The notes under the pieces were generated by a model. The model worked only from the letters and a program-made list of their open reading frames with translations, searched no databases and was not told the DNA's origin. The position numbers and the translations under genes were made by a program. Shown one piece after another: positions 6,307 through 6,729 of a DNA stretch of 6,729 nucleotides (position 1 is the stretch's first letter; the number at the start of each line of letters is the position of its first letter). Location of the stretch: NCBI GenBank assembly GCA_902768995.1, contig CACXNN010000122.1:1-6729 (forward strand), given 5' to 3'. This DNA comes from an uncultured Eubacteriales bacterium. Its GTDB lineage: Bacteria > Bacillota > Clostridia > Christensenellales > CAG-138.

Positions 6307-6729
6307 ATGCATGCTTACTATCCCCTGCTGCTGACCGGCGGCATCATCGGCTTCATCTCCATCCTCCTCATCGTGGCCTACGCCTCCATCAAGGACAAGA
6401 AGCAGGCCATCGGCTTCGACCGGCACATGAAGGACGGGGAGATCGTTCGCCGGCTCCTCCGGTACGCCAAGCCCTACCGGGGCCAGTTCATCTTCGTGGG
6501 CTGCATCATGCTCTTCGGCATCGCCTACGACATCCTGTCCCCCACCATCATCGGCAAGGTGACGGACCTCATCAAGGACGATTTCGAGCTCACCGAGCTT
6601 TACCGCCTGGTGGCCGCCTACGCGGGCATTCTCATCGTGTCCATGGTCTGCGTCTACGTCCAGGCCATCGTGCTCCAGAAGGTGGGCCAGAAGATCATCT
6701 CCGGCATGCGGGAGGACCTGTTCACCCAC
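6307..6729 (+). CDS. Second ABC exporter half-transporter, 3' end outside window
   Basis: The first 141 residues of a partner half-transporter; the frame is still open at the window edge. A hydrophobic segment (about residues 7-28, rich in Ile/Leu/Gly) precedes a charged stretch (IKDKKQ, 28-33). The canonical exporter beginning follows: IVRRLLRYAKPYRGQF (46-61), helix 1 (about 61-82, with SPTIIGKVTD), helix 2 (about 102-123), and QKVGQKIISGMREDLFTH (124-141), the usual first intracellular loop pattern. No nucleotide-binding domain is visible because the window ends first. The N-terminal extra helix makes it longer than the first subunit at this end; BmrD-type partners are likewise longer than their BmrC mates. 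From the partner's Asp509, this subunit is expected to carry the canonical catalytic Glu and perhaps an altered signature motif. It shares the promoter at 4443-4470. Confidence 0.9.
   Translation, partial: MHAYYPLLLTGGIIGFISILLIVAYASIKDKKQAIGFDRHMKDGEIVRRLLRYAKPYRGQFIFVGCIMLFGIAYDILSPTIIGKVTDLIKDDFELTELYRLVAAYAGILIVSMVCVYVQAIVLQKVGQKIISGMREDLFTH

Noticed and set aside
4416..6308. 630-codon minus-strand open frame opposite the ABC exporter gene
   Set aside because: His/Gly/Val-rich shadow produced by third-position G/C bias. The plus strand carries all ABC motifs.

Overview
The window looks like chromosomal DNA from a GC-rich, Gram-positive-type Firmicute, plausibly an Oscillospiraceae/Ruminococcaceae-like gut clostridium. 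This is inferred from strong G/C third-position bias in every gene, AGGAGGTGA-type ribosome binding sites, TTGACA/TATAAT-type promoters, and a lipoprotein with SH3b domains of the kind displayed on monoderm cells. No taxonomic marker gene is present, so the assignment is tentative. All recognised genes lie on the plus strand.

Layout. (1) 1-1175: the 3' part of a MacB/FtsX-type ABC transporter permease, cut by the window start inside its first membrane helix. (2) 1221-2388: a promoter followed by a monocistronic gene for a two-domain protein, an N-terminal NadR/TTD14-like P-loop domain fused to a C-terminal CYTH (triphosphate tunnel) domain. It resembles the eukaryotic TTD14 family from end to end, and the lysine of the CYTH ExExK signature is replaced by alanine. 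(3) 2389-2649: noncoding, holding a strong extended -10 promoter and a GC-rich hairpin directly before the ribosome binding site. I see no convincing intrinsic terminator here. (4) 2650-4161: a 503-aa surface lipoprotein with two similar beta-rich modules, a Thr/Ala/Pro linker and two SH3b modules, followed by a terminator hairpin. (5) 4162-4520: about 360 bp without a credible gene. Part of it is much AT-richer (about 48% GC over 4261-4440), contains nested inverted repeats, and ends in a promoter with a perfect TATAAT box. (6) 4521-6729: a two-gene operon for a heterodimeric ABC exporter. The first subunit is complete and has Asp in place of the catalytic Walker B Glu. The second subunit is cut by the window end and carries an extra N-terminal membrane helix.

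How the parts relate. The window holds three separate transcription units plus the tail of a fourth, not one coordinated system. The only clear functional partnership is between the two ABC half-transporters, coupled by 13 bp and a near-perfect Shine-Dalgarno that overlaps the upstream stop. The gene upstream of the window probably encodes the MacB-type ATPase partner of the first permease. No RNA genes, CRISPR arrays, transposases or phage genes were recognised. The points most worth following are the bacterial TTD14-like protein with its altered CYTH signature and the low-GC structured intergenic element.
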